Below are positions 53,409-62,348 of a DNA stretch of 64,000 nucleotides, one piece after another (positions within the stretch are counted from its first letter, which is position 1; each line of letters opens with the position of its first letter). The stretch covers positions 310,001 to 374,000 of the forward strand of contig NZ_OX636706.1 in the NCBI RefSeq assembly GCF_951793255.1, given 5' to 3'. The position numbers and the translations under genes are program-made. This stretch comes from Desulfovibrio piger. Its GTDB lineage: Bacteria; Desulfobacterota; Desulfovibrionia; Desulfovibrionales; Desulfovibrionaceae. The notes below the pieces were generated by a model, which was not told where the DNA came from, made no database searches, and was given only the letters and a program-made list of their open reading frames with translations.

Positions 53409-54098
53409 ATGGCACGTTTTACCGGTTTTGATGAAGTGTACAGCGCCCTGTATGTGGACTTTGACAACATTTACACCCGTTTTCTTGAAGCAGACCCCGA
53501 AGCGGCCCGGGCCTTCGGCATGGCCCCCTACCGCTGGGTGCGCTGGATCGAGAACCACGCCCTGCGCATCCTCTACGGTGACGGCGTGCGCCGCCGCATC
53601 CTGAAGCGCATGTGTTACCTCAACCCCCAGCGCTATCAGGAATTCCGTTACCATTTCATCCGCAGCGCCTTCCAGGTGGTGGACTGTCCGCCCCTGACCA
53701 CCCGCGGCAAGACCAGCGCGGACATCCATCTGGTCATGGACTGCATAGATGACCTGTCCCACCCCACCCATTTCGACGAATTCATCATCCTGTCCGGCGA
53801 CGCGGACTTCACCCCCCTGCTCATCCGCCTGCAGGAACACGCCCGCCGCACCCTGATCCTCTCCGTAGGCTATTCCTCGCCCGCCTACACGGCGGCCGCC
53901 TCCTGGCGCATCCGCGAGGACTGGTTCCTGCAGCAGGCCCTCAAGGACGAACGCCCCGAAGATGACGCCGACGCCGCGCCCGGCAATGCTTCCCTGCCCC
54001 AGGCCCGTCCCCTGCGCGACACCCTTTCGCGCATGGCCCCCGGCGCCAGCGACGAAGACGACGAGGACGACGGCCCCGCCCCGGGCAACAGCTGGTAA
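53409..54098 (+). CDS. NYN-domain (PIN-like) protein
   Basis: This is a probable RNA-processing nuclease of the NYN/LabA group. The 229 residues contain the metal-binding aspartates in YVDFDNIY (about 15-22), in KTSADIHLVMDCID (about 100-113) and in LSGDADFTPLL (about 127-137). After about residue 175 the protein turns low-complexity and acidic (SDEDDEDDG). GAGGAGATT precedes the ATG. Its target is unknown; a single gene located just before the first binding-protein promoter. Confidence 0.85.
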   Translation: MARFTGFDEVYSALYVDFDNIYTRFLEADPEAARAFGMAPYRWVRWIENHALRILYGDGVRRRILKRMCYLNPQRYQEFRYHFIRSAFQVVDCPPLTTRGKTSADIHLVMDCIDDLSHPTHFDEFIILSGDADFTPLLIRLQEHARRTLILSVGYSSPAYTAAASWRIREDWFLQQALKDERPEDDADAAPGNASLPQARPLRDTLSRMAPGASDEDDEDDGPAPGNSW

Positions 54099-54103
54099 GG
54101 CAG

Positions 54104-54132
54104 TTGACGGCGCTGGCCCTCCCGCATAAGAC
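54104..54132 (+). promoter_or_regulatory. Promoter of binding protein 1
   Basis: TTGACG (54104-54109), a 17-base spacer and TAAGAC (54127-54132). The same TTGACG-N17 layout occurs before the next two paralogs. Confidence 0.6.
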
Positions 54133-54208
54133 AAGATATGGTTGGCTGTCCCGGCATGCGTGTGTCACATGCCGGGACCTATCCCATCAATCTTCCGGAG
54201 GCAGCGAT

Positions 54209-54949
54209 ATGATCCGTAAACTGACCCTTGCCCTGTGCTTCCTTGTCCTCATGTCCTCGGCCGTGGCCGCCAAGACCCTGGTGGTGGCCGGACACTGCGG
54301 CTACCCGCCCATGGAATACCTGAACGACAAGAAAGTCCCCACCGGTTATTCCATTGATTACATCAAGGAGGTGGCCAAACGCGCCGGCTTTGACATGAAA
54401 TTCCGTGATGTGGCCTGGGACGGCATCTTTGCCGGTCTGGCCTCGGGCAACTACGACATCCTGGCCTCCTCCACCACCATCACCCCCGAACGCCAGAAGA
54501 CCTTCGACTTCTCCGACCCGTATTACGGCGTCGTGCAGGCCGTGGTCATGGCCAAGGGCAAGAAGATCGACAGCCTGGCCGGCCTCAAGGGCCTGACCGT
54601 AGGCAGCCAGATCGGCATCACCGGCGTGTTCGTGCTGCAAAAGGCCAACGTGGGCGCCAAGATCAAGGAATACGACGACATCGGTCTGGCCTTCGAAGAC
54701 CTGGCCGCCGGCCGCATCGACGCCGTCATCGCCGACGACCCCGTCGCCAAGTTCTACGCCAACAAGCGTGAAGACTTCGCCGGCAAGTTCTCCGTGGCCT
54801 ACCTGCACAAGGATCCCGAATACTTCGGCTTCTGCGTGCGCAAGGGCGAGACCGAACTCGTGAAGCGCATCAACAAGGCCATCGCCGCCATGAAGGCCGA
54901 CGGCACCGAAGACAAGCTGAAGATCAAGTGGATGGGCTCTGCCGACTAG
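54209..54949 (+). CDS. Amino-acid ABC transporter binding protein, paralog 1
   Basis: This periplasmic polar-amino-acid binding protein (SBP family 3) has 246 residues. The signal peptide ends at VAA (about residue 21). The ligand-site pattern is HCGYPPMEY, FAGLASGNYD, then the arginine in TITPERQ that usually grips the ligand carboxylate, and the aspartate in IADDP for the amino group. Cys29 and a cysteine in YFGFCVRKG are shared by all three paralogs and probably form a disulfide. It starts an array of three paralogs, a permease and an ATPase. CCGGAGG precedes the ATG. The ligand is unknown. Confidence 0.92.
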   Translation: MIRKLTLALCFLVLMSSAVAAKTLVVAGHCGYPPMEYLNDKKVPTGYSIDYIKEVAKRAGFDMKFRDVAWDGIFAGLASGNYDILASSTTITPERQKTFDFSDPYYGVVQAVVMAKGKKIDSLAGLKGLTVGSQIGITGVFVLQKANVGAKIKEYDDIGLAFEDLAAGRIDAVIADDPVAKFYANKREDFAGKFSVAYLHKDPEYFGFCVRKGETELVKRINKAIAAMKADGTEDKLKIKWMGSAD

Positions 54950-54996
54950 TCCGGACACCCCGGCCGGCAGCACCGGTCACCATCATATGACATTTC

Positions 54997-55018
54997 GGAA
55001 GGGCCTGCGGGCCCTTCC
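54997..55018 (+). terminator. Hairpin after binding protein 1
   Basis: GGAAGGGC and GGCCCTTCC pair. No U-run follows, so it may stabilise the mRNA end or terminate weakly. Confidence 0.45.
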
Positions 55019-55064
55019 TGCGTTTCCGGCCCTGTGCGGCGGCCGGAAAATCCCGGAAAACCTA

Positions 55065-55093
55065 TTGACGCTCGGGGCCCGCGCGACTAATAA
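55065..55093 (+). promoter_or_regulatory. Promoter of binding protein 2
   Basis: TTGACG (55065-55070), a 17-base spacer and TAATAA (55088-55093). It closely matches the promoter before paralog 3. Confidence 0.7.
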
Positions 55094-55170
55094 GACCCAA
55101 TCCTGGCCGGGCCCGGCACGGATGCCCGGTCCGGTCCAGGCCTTTTTTCCCATTTTCCGGAGGCAGCATT

Positions 55171-55911
55171 ATGTTCCGCAAACTCACTCTTGCCCTGTGC
55201 GCACTCGTCCTGATGTGCACTCCCGTGGCCGCCAAGACCCTCGTGGTCGCCGGCAACTGTGCCTTCCCGCCCATGGAATTCCTGACGGACAAGAAGGTCC
55301 CCACCGGCTATTCCATCGACTACATCCATGAGATCGCCAAACGCGCGAATCTGAAGATCACCTTCCGCGACGTGGCGTGGGACGGCATCTTCGCCGGTCT
55401 GGCCGCCGGTAACTACGACATCCTGGCTTCCTCCACCACCATCACTCCCGAGCGCCAGCAGGCCTTCGACTTCACCATCCCCTACTATGGCGCCGTGCAG
55501 GCCGTGGTCATGCCCAAGGGCAAGAAGATCGACAGCCTGGCCGACCTCAAGGGCCTGACCGTGGGCAGCCAGATCGGCATCACCGGCGTGTTCGTGCTGC
55601 GCAAGGCCGACGTGGGCGCCAAGATCAAGGAATACGACGACATCGGTCTGGCCTTCGAAGACCTGGCCGCCGGCCGTACCGACGCCGTCATCTGTGACGA
55701 CCCCGTCGCCAAGTACTATGCCAACAAGCGCGCCGACTTCGCCGGCAAGTTCAACGTTGCCTACCTGCACAAGGATCCCGAATACTACGGCTTCTGCCTG
55801 CGCAAGGGCGATACCGAGCTGCTGGAACGCCTCAACAAGGCCATCGCCAGCATGCAGGCCGACGGCACCGAAGCCAAGCTGAAGATCAAGTGGATGGGCG
55901 CTGCCGACTAG
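55171..55911 (+). CDS. Amino-acid ABC transporter binding protein, paralog 2
   Basis: The second SBP-family-3 paralog also has 246 residues, with a signal peptide to about residue 21. Compared with paralog 1, the pocket region reads NCAFPPMEF instead of HCGYPPMEY, the lobe contact DFTIPYYGA replaces DFSDPYYGV, and the amino-group aspartate sits in ICDDP, adding a third cysteine. These changes suggest related but different ligands. The middle region GLTVGSQIGITGVFVLRKAD is almost unchanged among the three. CCGGAGGCAGC precedes the ATG. Confidence 0.92.
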   Translation: MFRKLTLALCALVLMCTPVAAKTLVVAGNCAFPPMEFLTDKKVPTGYSIDYIHEIAKRANLKITFRDVAWDGIFAGLAAGNYDILASSTTITPERQQAFDFTIPYYGAVQAVVMPKGKKIDSLADLKGLTVGSQIGITGVFVLRKADVGAKIKEYDDIGLAFEDLAAGRTDAVICDDPVAKYYANKRADFAGKFNVAYLHKDPEYYGFCLRKGDTELLERLNKAIASMQADGTEAKLKIKWMGAAD

Positions 55912-55957
55912 CCCGGACACTCCGGCCGGACGTCCCGGCCATCCTTCCGTCATCCCA

Positions 55958-55989
55958 GGGAAGGGCCCACGGGCCCTTCCCTTATTTTT
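55958..55989 (+). terminator. Terminator of binding protein 2
   Basis: GGGAAGGGCCC/GGGCCCTTCCC with a 2-base loop is followed by TTATTTTT; the only one of the three array hairpins with a proper T-run. Confidence 0.8.
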
Positions 55990-56053
55990 GGCCCGCTGAC
56001 AGGCGGCCGGGCCCCGCAGGCAGGAAAACTGCGGCTCCGGCGCCCGCCGGGTA

Positions 56054-56082
56054 TTGACGACAGGGGCCTGCGCGGCTAATAA
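56054..56082 (+). promoter_or_regulatory. Promoter of binding protein 3
   Basis: TTGACG (56054-56059), a 17-base spacer and TAATAA (56077-56082). Confidence 0.7.
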
Positions 56083-56159
56083 AACCCAGTTTGGCCGGTT
56101 TTGGCATGCGGGCGCGAGCCTCAGGCCAGACATCTTCATCAACCTTTGGAGGCAGCATT

Positions 56160-56900
56160 ATGTTCCGCAAACTCACGCTTACCCTGTGTGCTCTCATGAT
56201 GATGTGCACGTCCGTGGCCGCCGAGACCCTGGTGGTCGCCACCAACTGCACCTATCCGCCCATGGAATTCCTGAACGACAAAAAGGTGCCCAACGGCTAT
56301 TCCATCGCCTACGCCACGGAAGTGCTCAAGCGTGCCGGTTATGAGATGGAACTGCGCGACGTGGCCTGGGACGGCATCTTCGCCGGTCTGGCCGCCGGCA
56401 ACTACGACCTGCTGGCCGCTTCCACCACCATCACTCCCGAACGCCAGAAGGCCTTCGACTTCACCGAACCTTACTACGGCGTGGTGCAGGCCGTGGTCAT
56501 GCCCAAGGGCAAGAAGATCAACAGCCTGGCCGACCTCAAGGGCCTGACCGTGGGCAGCCAGATCGGCATCACCGGCGTGCTCGTGCTGCAGGAAGCCAAC
56601 GTGGGCGCCAAGATCCGCGAATACGACGACATCGGTCTGGCCTTCGAAGACCTGGCCGCCGGTCGTGTGGACGCCGTCATCTGTGACGACCCCGTCGCCA
56701 AGTACTACGCCAACAAGCGTACCGATTTCGCCGGCAAGTTCGGCATCGCCTACCAGCACAACAATCCCGAATACTTCGGCTTCTGCGTGCGCAAGGGCCG
56801 TACCGAGATGCTGAACCGCCTCAACAAGGCCATCGCCAGCATGCAGGCCGACGGCACCGAAAACAAGCTGAAGGTCGAGTGGATGGGCACTGCCGACTAG
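56160..56900 (+). CDS. Amino-acid ABC transporter binding protein, paralog 3
   Basis: The third paralog has 246 residues. Its signal peptide is close to that of paralog 2 (MFRKLTLTLCALMMMCTSVAA). Pocket positions differ again: TNCTYPPMEF, YATEVLKRAGYEMEL and DFTEPYYGV. It keeps the arginine of TITPERQ and the ICDDP aspartate. It is the only paralog close enough to the permease to be co-transcribed with it. TTGGAGGCAGC precedes the ATG. Confidence 0.92.
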   Translation: MFRKLTLTLCALMMMCTSVAAETLVVATNCTYPPMEFLNDKKVPNGYSIAYATEVLKRAGYEMELRDVAWDGIFAGLAAGNYDLLAASTTITPERQKAFDFTEPYYGVVQAVVMPKGKKINSLADLKGLTVGSQIGITGVLVLQEANVGAKIREYDDIGLAFEDLAAGRVDAVICDDPVAKYYANKRTDFAGKFGIAYQHNNPEYFGFCVRKGRTEMLNRLNKAIASMQADGTENKLKVEWMGTAD

Positions 56901-56949
56901 GGCAGCCGCCGCGACCGGCACCGCCGGTCCCCATTTTGTGACAACTGTT

Positions 56950-56973
56950 CGGAAGGGCCTCCGGGCCCTTCCG
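56950..56973 (+). terminator. Hairpin between binding protein 3 and the permease
   Basis: CGGAAGGGCC pairs with GGCCCTTCCG, without a T-run. It is well placed to stabilise the binding-protein message and reduce read-through into the permease. Confidence 0.5.
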
Positions 56974-57004
56974 GCGTTCCCGCATACAAGGGGCAACCTG
57001 TACA

Positions 57005-57788
57005 ATGAAAGACGAAGGGCAAAGCAAAGGCAACATCATCATGGTGACGGACGGCCCGTCCATCCCGAACCCTCGCGAATGGCGGCTCATCAACGCATGG
57101 TCCATCGCCCTGTGTGGTGCCATCATCACCCTGGTGCTGCTCTGCACCACCGGGCCGCAGGTCTACCGTGATGCCATCATCTTCCTGCCTGACGGCCTGC
57201 TGCTCACCTTCAAGGTGACGGCCTACTCCATCTGCGGCGCCGTGCCTCTGGGCCTGCTGACCGGCCTGGGGCGCATCTCGCGCAACCGCTTTTTCAACCT
57301 GCTGGCCTCCACCTATGTGGAAGTCATCCGCGGCATCCCCCTGCTGGTGCAGATCTTCTACATCTACTTCGCCATCTCCATGCTGGTGAAGATGGAAGGC
57401 GTGACCTCCGCCGTCATCGCCCTGAGCTTCTGCTACGGCGCCTACATGGGCGAAGTGTTCCGCGCGGGCATCCTGGCCATCCCCCACGGGCAGACCGAAG
57501 CGGCCCGCTCCCTGGGCTTCAACCGCGTGCAGACCATGTTCTATGTGGTGCTGCCCCAGGCCTGGCGCACCATCATCCCGCCCGTCGGCAACGAATGCAT
57601 CGCCATGCTCAAGGATACGGCCCTGGTCTCCGTCATCGGCATGCCCGACCTGATGCAGCGCGCCCGCAGTTTTGCCTCCAAGAGCTACTGCTATTTCGAG
57701 TCCTACACCGTGGTCGCCCTGGTGTACCTCATCATCACCCTCATCCTCTCCAAGATCGTCAGCATCATCGAAGCGAGGCTCAATCACT

Positions 57789-57805
<17 letters not shown>
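57005..57805 (+). CDS. Amino-acid ABC transporter permease
   Basis: This membrane subunit of the HisM/GlnP family has 266 residues with about five helices, [17 protein letters not shown] near residues 99-115 and the EAA loop [20 protein letters not shown] (about 160-179) that docks the ATPase. Only one permease is encoded, so it probably homodimerises and serves all three binding proteins. I keep the ATG at 57005, but the ribosome site is weak and an in-frame ATG 36 bases on is possible. Its 3' end overlaps the ATPase gene by 17 bases. Confidence 0.92.
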
Positions 57806-58538
<733 letters not shown>

Positions 58539-58565
58539 GCCGTTTCCCGGCCCAAGGTTTTCCGC

Positions 58566-58594
58566 AGCCCGTCAGCTTTTCTGGCGGGCTGTTT
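58566..58594 (+). terminator. Terminator of the amino-acid transporter
   Basis: AGCCCGTCAG/CTGGCGGGCT with a 5-base loop is followed by GTTTT, 27 bases after the stop. Confidence 0.75.
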
Positions 58595-58639
58595 TCGCAT
58601 CTTCCCTCCGGCCCGGCCGGACGCCAAGGAGACTTTTTG

Positions 58640-59803
58640 ATGACACAACTGGCCGTTGCCGTCAGCGGCGGCGTGGACAGCCTCTGCGCCCTCCTGCGCC
58701 TGCGCGAACAGGGACACGACATCCTGGCCCTGCACGGGCTCTTCCTGCCCGATGCCGCATCTTCCGGCCTGCGCCCGGCCCCTGAAGGCCCCCGTCTGCT
58801 CACGGCAGCGGAGGCCCTGGCCGCGCCTCTGCCCCCCGCCAGCCGTCAGGCGGTGGAAGGCCTGCAAACAGCCTGCGGACAGCTGGGCATCCCCCTGCAT
58901 GTGGCCGACATGCGCGCGGTCTTCGACAGGGAGGTCGTCACGCCCTTCGTGCGGGCCTATGCCCGGGGCCGGACGCCCAACCCCTGTGCGCTCTGCAACC
59001 GGGCCATCAAGTTCGGGGCCCTGCTGGACGCCGCCCTGAGCCTGGGCGCGGACCGCATCGCCACCGGCCATTACGCCCGCCTGCTGGACGGCCCTGCCGG
59101 GCCCGTGCTGGCCGCAGCGGACGATCTGGCCAAGGACCAGAGCTACTTCCTTTCCCTCGTGCCGCTGGAACGCCTGCGCCGGGCCGTGTTCCCCCTTGCC
59201 CGGCAGGACAAGGCCGCCAGCATCGCCCAGGTGAAGGACGCGGGGCTGGCAGTGCCCGTACCGCAGGAAAGCCAGGAGATATGCTTCATCCCCGCCGGAG
59301 AGGACGCCTACCGGGCCTTCCTGGAGCGGCGCTGGCAGGCGGAAGGCCTGTCCCTGCCCGGCAGCGGCCCCGTCCTGCTGGAAGAGGCGGACAGCGACGG
59401 CCGCCCCGTGCTGCGCCCGCTGGCCCGGCATGAAGGCCTGTGGCGCTATACCGAAGGCCAGCGCCGGGGCCTGGGCATCGCCCACAGCGAGCCCCTTTAC
59501 GTGCTGCGCAAGCAGGGAGAGGACAATACCCTCGTGGTGGGCGGCAGGGCCCGCCTGGGCATGCACGGCTGCCTCACCGGCCCCGCCAACCTGCTCTGCC
59601 CGCCCGAACAGTGGCCGGACACCTTGCTGGCCCGCCTGCGCCATCGCCAGCGCCCCACCCCCGCCCGGGTGGAGATCACGGACGGCGGCCTGCGCATCAC
59701 GCTGGCGGAACCGCAATTCCCCAGCGCCCCCGGACAGGTGGCCGCCATCTACGACGAGCAGGGCCGCGTGCTGGCCGGTGCGCTGGTGCGGGAACTGTTC
59801 TAG
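58640..59803 (+). CDS. mnmA: tRNA 2-thiouridylase MnmA
   Basis: This enzyme makes the 2-thio group of wobble uridine-34 in tRNA(Lys, Glu, Gln), using ATP and a persulfide. Its 387 residues have the PP-loop SGGVDS (about 9-14). The catalytic cysteine is in NPCALCNRAIKFG and the second, persulfide-carrying cysteine is in ESQEICFI; GHYA lies between them. AAGGAG precedes the ATG at 58640, though a TTG directly before it also keeps the frame. Confidence 0.95.
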   Translation: MTQLAVAVSGGVDSLCALLRLREQGHDILALHGLFLPDAASSGLRPAPEGPRLLTAAEALAAPLPPASRQAVEGLQTACGQLGIPLHVADMRAVFDREVVTPFVRAYARGRTPNPCALCNRAIKFGALLDAALSLGADRIATGHYARLLDGPAGPVLAAADDLAKDQSYFLSLVPLERLRRAVFPLARQDKAASIAQVKDAGLAVPVPQESQEICFIPAGEDAYRAFLERRWQAEGLSLPGSGPVLLEEADSDGRPVLRPLARHEGLWRYTEGQRRGLGIAHSEPLYVLRKQGEDNTLVVGGRARLGMHGCLTGPANLLCPPEQWPDTLLARLRHRQRPTPARVEITDGGLRITLAEPQFPSAPGQVAAIYDEQGRVLAGALVRELF

Positions 59804-60128
59804 CAAGGATGACCGGGAGGGAAGGAGAAAAGAGCCTGCGTTGTTGCCGATGCCCAAAGCCCCCGTATCGCCAACGGGCACGACGCTGTGGCCTGCCGTC
59901 GGCTGCTCAGGCATAAAGGCCCCCTCCCGCGCCGCCCCCTCGGACGTACTGCACCGAGCAGCTAGCTCTCCTGAAACAAAGACAGACGGACGATACCCGT
60001 CCCATGGCTGCCATGAGCGGATGGCAACATCTGCTCCGGTCTTGGTACGGCCCGCTCCGGCAACGAACCATAAAAAAACGTCCCTGTGGCAGCACAGGGA
60101 CGTTTTCCATTTTCAGGGCAGGGAAAGA
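59804..60128. other. Gene-free region between convergent genes
   Basis: These 325 bases contain the terminator of the opposing gene at 60075-60106. The rest shows no supported gene, repeat or RNA. Confidence 0.5.
60075..60106 (-). terminator. Terminator of the exported 149-residue protein gene
   Basis: AAAACGTCCCTGTG/CACAGGGACGTTTT with a 4-base loop; plus-strand A residues provide the U-run. Confidence 0.87.
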
Positions 60129-60578
60129 TCAGCGCAGCACAAGGCCGGGATCGGCCGGGCAGCGCATGCCTTCCAGCAGGGGCACGGCCGGGGGCAGCTC
60201 GCCCAGCACGCTGACCAGGATGAATCGTCCGTTGGACTGCGCCAGAAAACAGACGCCATCCTGACCGTCTTTCTTGATGGGGAAGCTGTACTGTCCCTCC
60301 CGCTCCACAGGATCGGCCGTGGCTCCGGTCACGGAGGCCAGTTCCGCCGCTATCCGGGCGGGGGCAAGGCCCGCATCGGCGGCCACCATCACGGCGATGG
60401 CCGTCCGGCGGCCTTCCTGCCGGAGCAGCAAGGTGGAAGTCGTCCCGGACGTATTTTCCTCCACGACGCTCCAGCCCTCAGGCAGAGGGAAAAAGACACC
60501 GGCCACTTCCTTTTCCGCGGCCGGCGCAGGAACGGCCAGCAACAGGATCAGCAGGCCTGTCAGCAGTATTTTTTGCAT
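60129..60578 (-). CDS. Exported protein of unknown function
   Basis: This small secreted protein of 149 residues has a signal peptide MQKILLTGLLILLLAVPAPA. The mature part, about 128 residues, begins VAGVFFPLPEGWSVVEEN, a beta-strand pattern similar to small periplasmic lipoprotein-like domains of the PsbP/DcrB kind, but I cannot assign a family. It has two cysteines (GVCFLAQ, GMRCPAD). GAGGAGACG before the ATG at 60578 decides the start. It is a single gene with a terminator. Confidence 0.75.
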   Translation of the reverse strand: MQKILLTGLLILLLAVPAPAAEKEVAGVFFPLPEGWSVVEENTSGTTSTLLLRQEGRRTAIAVMVAADAGLAPARIAAELASVTGATADPVEREGQYSFPIKKDGQDGVCFLAQSNGRFILVSVLGELPPAVPLLEGMRCPADPGLVLR

Positions 60579-60728
60579 CTTCGTCTCCTCGATGATGATG
60601 GAAAAGCCTTGCGCCGGCCACAGGGTTCCGGGCATGGCGCATAACGTCTCGTCCGGGGCACGGCCTTTTGTCGGCGACAGACCGCCGTCCCAAGCCAGGC
60701 GTGGACGACCGCTGTCCCGCCGTCTTCC

Positions 60729-62348
60729 CTAGGCCTGTCCCTGCGGACGGCCGCGCCGCAGCCGCCGCCAGACAGGCTCCAGTATGCCGGGTGCCAGCCT
60801 GTAGCTCAAGGGCAGGAAGATCACGGCAAAGGCCAGACCGCTGGCAGCGCAGGTCAGGCAGGCCTGAGCCACGGCGGGCAAGGCCAGCGTCCCGGAGGCA
60901 CGCAGGCCGTCCAGTCCGTACTGGGCCGCCCAGGAGGCCGCCCCGGCGGGCAGGGAGCACAACAGGGCCCGGCCGGACAGGGAAAGCAGGCCCGCGAAGG
61001 CGCCCGTGCCCTGACGTCGTGCCCAGATGGCCACCAGCCAGAGCACATAGGCGCTGACGCTCACCGCCGAGGTCAGGGCGATGGCCCACGCGCCCAGGGG
61101 CACGGCCCACCAGTAATAGACCGGCAGGGCCAGCAGGGTCATGACCGTGCCCGTGGTGGCCGGGGTCAGGGTATCGCCGTCGGCATAGAAGGCGCGCACC
61201 AGCACCATGTACAGAATCCACAGCGGCGTGGCGGCCAGCATGATCTGCAACAGGGGCGTGCTGGCCACGGTCTCGGCCAGACCGAAGCGGCCGCCCTGGA
61301 AGATGACGCCCATGATGGGCTGGGCGGCCACGCCCATCCAGAGGGCACAGGGGATGATGAGGCCCACGCTGGCCCGCAGGGCCGCACTCAGGGTCTGGTC
61401 GAAGCGTTCCTTCTCGCCATTGGTCAGCAGGAAGACCAGGAAGGGATAGGAAGCCACGGCGGCCGCCTGTCCCATGAGGCCCACCGGCACTTGCATGATG
61501 CGCCGGGCATAGTTGAGCAGGCTCACGGCGCCGTCGCCCACCAGCGAGCCGAACACGCGCATGAACTGCTCATCCAGAAAGATGACGGTCTGGCCCAGCA
61601 TAAGGGGCAGGGCCATGATCAAAAAGCGCTTGAGCAGCGGATGCCGGAAGACCGGCGACAGGCGCAGCCCCCCGGCGGCAGCCACCCGGAAGGGCAGCAA
61701 AAAGGCCCCCAGACAGGCCCCCACGGTCACGCCCACGCAATAACCGGTCATGCCGCCCAGTTCCCATTCGGCAGGCAGATCCATGCCCTGCGTCAGCCAG
61801 GACAGCAGCAGGCCGCCCGCGATGATGCAGCCGTTGTAGATCAGGGGCGCCAGCGCGGGCACGCGGAACTGCCGCCGCATGTAGAGCAGGGCCGTGACGC
61901 AGGCCCCGCACAGGAAGAAGACCTGCGCGGGCAGGATGATGCGCATGAAAAAGGCCAGCCGTGCCGTCTGGGCGGCATCGAAGCCCGGGGCCGTGATGCG
62001 GGCCAGCTCTTCGGCGCCCAGCATGCCCGCCCCCGTCACCAGCAGCGAGGCCACCACCATCCAGCAAAAGATGCAGGAGAAAAAGCGCCAGCCGTCGTCC
62101 TCGTCCTCCTGGAAGCGCCGGGACAGCAGGGGGATGATGGTGATGGCCATGATGCCCCCGGCCAGCAGGTGGTTGATGATGTCCGGCACCACGAAGGCCG
62201 CGAAGTACATGTCCGCTTCACTGCCCGCGCCGAACTGCCAGGAAATGACCTTGTCGCGCACCAGTCCCATGAGGCGGGACAGGATGGTGCTGGCGGCCAG
62301 GATCAGGGCCGCCGCGCCCATGCGCTGTTTTTGCGAGAAAAAGCTCAT
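60729..62348 (-). CDS. murJ: Lipid II flippase MurJ
   Basis: This MOP-superfamily flippase moves lipid II across the inner membrane for peptidoglycan synthesis. The 539 residues carry about 14 hydrophobic segments and start with the family motif ASTILSRLMGLVRDKVIS (about 19-36), followed by GAGSEADMYFAAFVVPD. An arginine-rich C-terminal tail follows the last helix. Its ATG overlaps the stop of the ribonuclease gene (ATGA), so the two are translationally coupled. GGGGGAGAC precedes it. Confidence 0.95.
   Translation of the reverse strand: MSFFSQKQRMGAAALILAASTILSRLMGLVRDKVISWQFGAGSEADMYFAAFVVPDIINHLLAGGIMAITIIPLLSRRFQEDEDDGWRFFSCIFCWMVVASLLVTGAGMLGAEELARITAPGFDAAQTARLAFFMRIILPAQVFFLCGACVTALLYMRRQFRVPALAPLIYNGCIIAGGLLLSWLTQGMDLPAEWELGGMTGYCVGVTVGACLGAFLLPFRVAAAGGLRLSPVFRHPLLKRFLIMALPLMLGQTVIFLDEQFMRVFGSLVGDGAVSLLNYARRIMQVPVGLMGQAAAVASYPFLVFLLTNGEKERFDQTLSAALRASVGLIIPCALWMGVAAQPIMGVIFQGGRFGLAETVASTPLLQIMLAATPLWILYMVLVRAFYADGDTLTPATTGTVMTLLALPVYYWWAVPLGAWAIALTSAVSVSAYVLWLVAIWARRQGTGAFAGLLSLSGRALLCSLPAGAASWAAQYGLDGLRASGTLALPAVAQACLTCAASGLAFAVIFLPLSYRLAPGILEPVWRRLRRGRPQGQA

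Noticed and set aside
54209..56900. Three binding-protein genes as an assembly duplication
   Set aside because: The copies differ throughout, including signal peptides, pocket residues and intergenic DNA, so they are real paralogs.
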